From Stratiformator vulcanicus (GTDB taxonomy: Bacteria; Planctomycetota; Planctomycetia; Planctomycetales; Planctomycetaceae), in assembly GCF_007744515.1 (NCBI RefSeq), contig NZ_CP036268.1:3456712-3520711 (forward strand): a DNA stretch of 64,000 bases, in the 5' to 3' direction. This document shows, in pieces, positions 62,077-64,000 of the stretch. The notes below the pieces were generated by a model. It saw nothing but the letters and a program-made list of their open reading frames with translations. It was not told the DNA's origin and ran no database searches. Numbering within the stretch: position 1 is the first letter of the stretch; every line of letters begins with the position of its first letter. The translations under genes and the position numbers were made by a program.

Positions 62077-62775
62077 TTAGAACGGCAAGTCGAGCGCGGA
62101 GCACAGCCAACGCATCAGGGGTTTGGACGCCTTCATTCGTTCCACGATCCGATCGGGAAAGTCGATCGCCAACACATCCGCCCGTGACAGGTCGCACACG
62201 CCGATAAAACTCTTCCGGCGGAGGTCCTCGATTTGAGGATGATCCTTAGGGAAGCCCTGCGGTGCGGTCTTCAGCGATTCCCCGGCCAATTCGAAAGTCG
62301 ATGCAAACGCGTGATTGTTCTTCGCGCGCAGCCAGTTATTTGGATCGGCATCGATCGATCCGCGGAGTTGCTTGAGCACCTTCGTCTCCGGCATCCACAT
62401 CCCCGCGCCGACGAAGCACTCGTCCGGGTGAAGATGAATGTACCAACCCGGCGCGTGCACATCGGCCCCGAATTCGTGGCGGAAGTGAATGCCGACGTTT
62501 GTCTTATAGGGGGTTTTGTCTTTCGAAAAACGGGTGTCGCGGTAAATTCGCATGATCGAGCCGCCGACCTTTTTGTCGATCGCCTCGAAAAACTTCGACA
62601 CCTTCTTCAACCGCGGCTGCATCGCCCGCACGAATTCCAACGCCGGCCCAATCACGTGCTTCTCGTAGCGCGGTTTGTGCTCGGCGAACCATTCCCGATC
62701 GTTGTGAGCTTCGAGATCGGCTAAGAAGCGGAACGTTTCTTTCTCGAAAAATGGTGATCGGCTTGCTTCCGGCAT
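62077..62775 (-). CDS. DUF2461-family protein
   Basis: About 232 residues from the ATG at 62775, preferred because the family opens with FFEKETFRFLADLEAHNDRE, seen at residues about 8-27. Other signatures: WFAEHKPRYEKHVIGPALEF, RIYRDTRFSKDKTPYKTNVG and WYIHLHPDECFVGAGMW. The family is widespread, cytoplasmic and structurally resembles a duplicated alpha/beta fold, with no assigned activity. It stands alone, divergent from corA. Confidence 0.92.
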   Translation of the reverse strand: MPEASRSPFFEKETFRFLADLEAHNDREWFAEHKPRYEKHVIGPALEFVRAMQPRLKKVSKFFEAIDKKVGGSIMRIYRDTRFSKDKTPYKTNVGIHFRHEFGADVHAPGWYIHLHPDECFVGAGMWMPETKVLKQLRGSIDADPNNWLRAKNNHAFASTFELAGESLKTAPQGFPKDHPQIEDLRRKSFIGVCDLSRADVLAIDFPDRIVERMKASKPLMRWLCSALDLPF

Positions 62776-62972
62776 AATGCTTTTCCTAAGACGCGACTTT
62801 TGCGCAAAATCATAGAGCAACCGGGTTCCCCGCACACGGGCTCCAGCGGAAGTCAGAAATTCCTCGCTGAAAATGTCGTCATTCACTGTCGAAGTTCGGC
62901 AACCCCTTTTCACATCCGCTTGATTCGATCATCGCTCGCGCTCGCCGTTCGTTTCTGCCGCAGAGGTTCCTC

Positions 62973-64000
62973 ATGCCGACATTTCGACTGTCCAAACGGG
63001 TGAAGCGACCGAAAGAGAAATTTCGCTTTCGCCGTCGCTCACAACCGGGATCGATGCCGGGCACGATCGCACCGCCGGAAGATGCACTGCCGTCGAAGAT
63101 GCGGCTCATCGTGTTCGACCAAGAATCGTTCATCGAGGAATTCATCACCGATGTTTCGCAAATCGAGCAGTACCGCACGCCGGGCCGCATTTGCTGGCTC
63201 GATGTCGACGGCTACGGGGAAGTCGAGACGCTACTGAAACTCGGCAAGATGTTCGGTCTGCACGACCTCGCGCTCGAAGACGTCGTCAATGCTCATCAAC
63301 GGCCGAAAGTCGATGATTATGACCAGCATCTGTTTGTCGTCGCGCGGATGGTCCAATTCGACCGTGAATTAAGTTTCGAGCAAATCGGCATGTTCGTCGG
63401 GAACGACTTCGTGCTGACCTTGCAGGAAGGCCACGAAGGTGACGGCCTCGATCCGGTTCGCGAACGCATCCGCCGCGGCAAGGGCCGCGTCCGCCGCTCC
63501 GGCACTGACTACCTCGCCTATACAATCATTGACGCGATCGTCGACGGGTACTTCCCCGTGTTCGAACAGTACGGGGCCCGGCTCAGCGACATTGAAGACG
63601 AGATTGAAAACGGAGCTGAGGAACAAACGATTAACGAACTTCACCGCATCCGCCGCGACGTCCGTTCTTTGCGAAAAGCAGTCTGGCCGCACCGCGACAT
63701 GCTCAACGTCCTGCTCCGCCCCGTGACAAGTGGATTCATCAAAGACGAAACGCAGGTCTTCCTCCGCGACGTTTCCGACCACGTTTCGCAATTAATCGAC
63801 GCCGCGAACTATTATCGAGAAATGTGCTCCGACCTGCGCGACTTTCACTCGTCGCAAATTGACCGGCGGAGCAACGACGTCATGAAAGTACTCACGATCA
63901 TCGCCACGATCTTTATCCCGCTCAGTTTTATCGCCGGGCTTTACGGGATGAACTTTAATCCCCACGAGTCGCCTTACAATATGCCGGAACTGGATTGGTA
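62973..64000 (+). CDS. corA: CorA-type magnesium/cobalt transporter (truncated by window end)
   Basis: 342 codons are visible and the gene continues past the window. A basic N-terminal extension (residues 1-30) precedes the cytoplasmic funnel: DLALEDVVNAHQRPKVDDYD, then VARMVQFDRELSFEQIGMFV. The stalk helix with ELHRIRRDVRSLRKAVWPHR leads into the first membrane helix (IIATIFIPLSFIAGL) and the selectivity signature YGMNF near residue 329. CorA pentamers carry Mg2+, and often Co2+ or Ni2+, inward. The second helix lies beyond the window. Confidence 0.95.
   Translation, partial: MPTFRLSKRVKRPKEKFRFRRRSQPGSMPGTIAPPEDALPSKMRLIVFDQESFIEEFITDVSQIEQYRTPGRICWLDVDGYGEVETLLKLGKMFGLHDLALEDVVNAHQRPKVDDYDQHLFVVARMVQFDRELSFEQIGMFVGNDFVLTLQEGHEGDGLDPVRERIRRGKGRVRRSGTDYLAYTIIDAIVDGYFPVFEQYGARLSDIEDEIENGAEEQTINELHRIRRDVRSLRKAVWPHRDMLNVLLRPVTSGFIKDETQVFLRDVSDHVSQLIDAANYYREMCSDLRDFHSSQIDRRSNDVMKVLTIIATIFIPLSFIAGLYGMNFNPHESPYNMPELDW

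Overview
The window looks like chromosomal DNA of a planctomycete. It is GC-rich. It carries families that are hallmark or greatly expanded in that phylum: a DUF1559 pseudopilin-like protein, DUF1571, DUF3500, an extended metzincin-type protease, YHS-tailed and TPR/TMTC-like proteins, HpnC/HpnD squalene synthases, and an ECF sigma factor with a very long anti-sigma partner. The genus cannot be fixed from the sequence alone. Intergenic regions are full of structured palindromic repeats.

Layout. 1-3163 is the integrase end of a mobile element: three small genes, a tyrosine recombinase and a gene interrupted by an amber codon. It abuts the 3' end of a tRNA-Leu(CAG) gene (3164-3249), the probable attachment site. 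3311-7852 holds an NHL-repeat protein and, on the same strand, a cobalamin-riboswitch-led operon: riboswitch, DUF1559 pseudopilin-like protein, DUF6580 membrane protein, BtuF-like corrinoid-binding protein. 7856-10385 has a TsaC/Sua5 tRNA-modification gene and a lower-GC two-gene cassette encoding a PIN-domain protein and an unknown partner. 10430-13971 is a lipoprotein, AAA ATPase and TPR-lipoprotein operon. 14493-24767 is mainly housekeeping: Rieske protein, ankyrin protein, acyltransferase, oxidoreductase, TMTC-like protein, TyrS, CPBP protease, TrpC and a Nudix-like protein.

24820-45675 contains Der, HpnC-HpnD, a YHS-tailed secreted protein, SppA, an ECF sigma/anti-sigma pair, Lgt, PanC, a DUF1571 protein, ScpB, a PQQ-type beta-propeller and unknown secreted proteins. 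45651-46170 is a decayed membrane-protein gene. 46304-50834 is a compact operon: a promoter with two tandem operator-like palindromes, a PhnB-like protein, an ArsR-type regulator, three SRPBCC/AHSA1 proteins (one tandem, one fused to a SnoaL-like domain), a DinB-like protein and a metallo-beta-lactamase-fold hydrolase. 51345-64000 has a membrane glycosyltransferase-like protein, the metzincin-like protease, a PP2C phosphatase, a BshB1-type deacetylase, a HAMP protein, an HTH-EIIA fusion, a TIM-barrel protein, DUF3500 and DUF2461 proteins and a CorA transporter cut by the window end.

Most interesting: (1) the B12-riboswitch operon, which places a pseudopilin-like DUF1559 protein in what looks like a corrinoid-uptake system; (2) a family of REPIN-like paired inverted palindromes; (3) the ArsR-AHSA1 operon with its operator; (4) the PIN-domain cassette; (5) a roughly 90-bp structured element present twice, each time directly after a stop codon.
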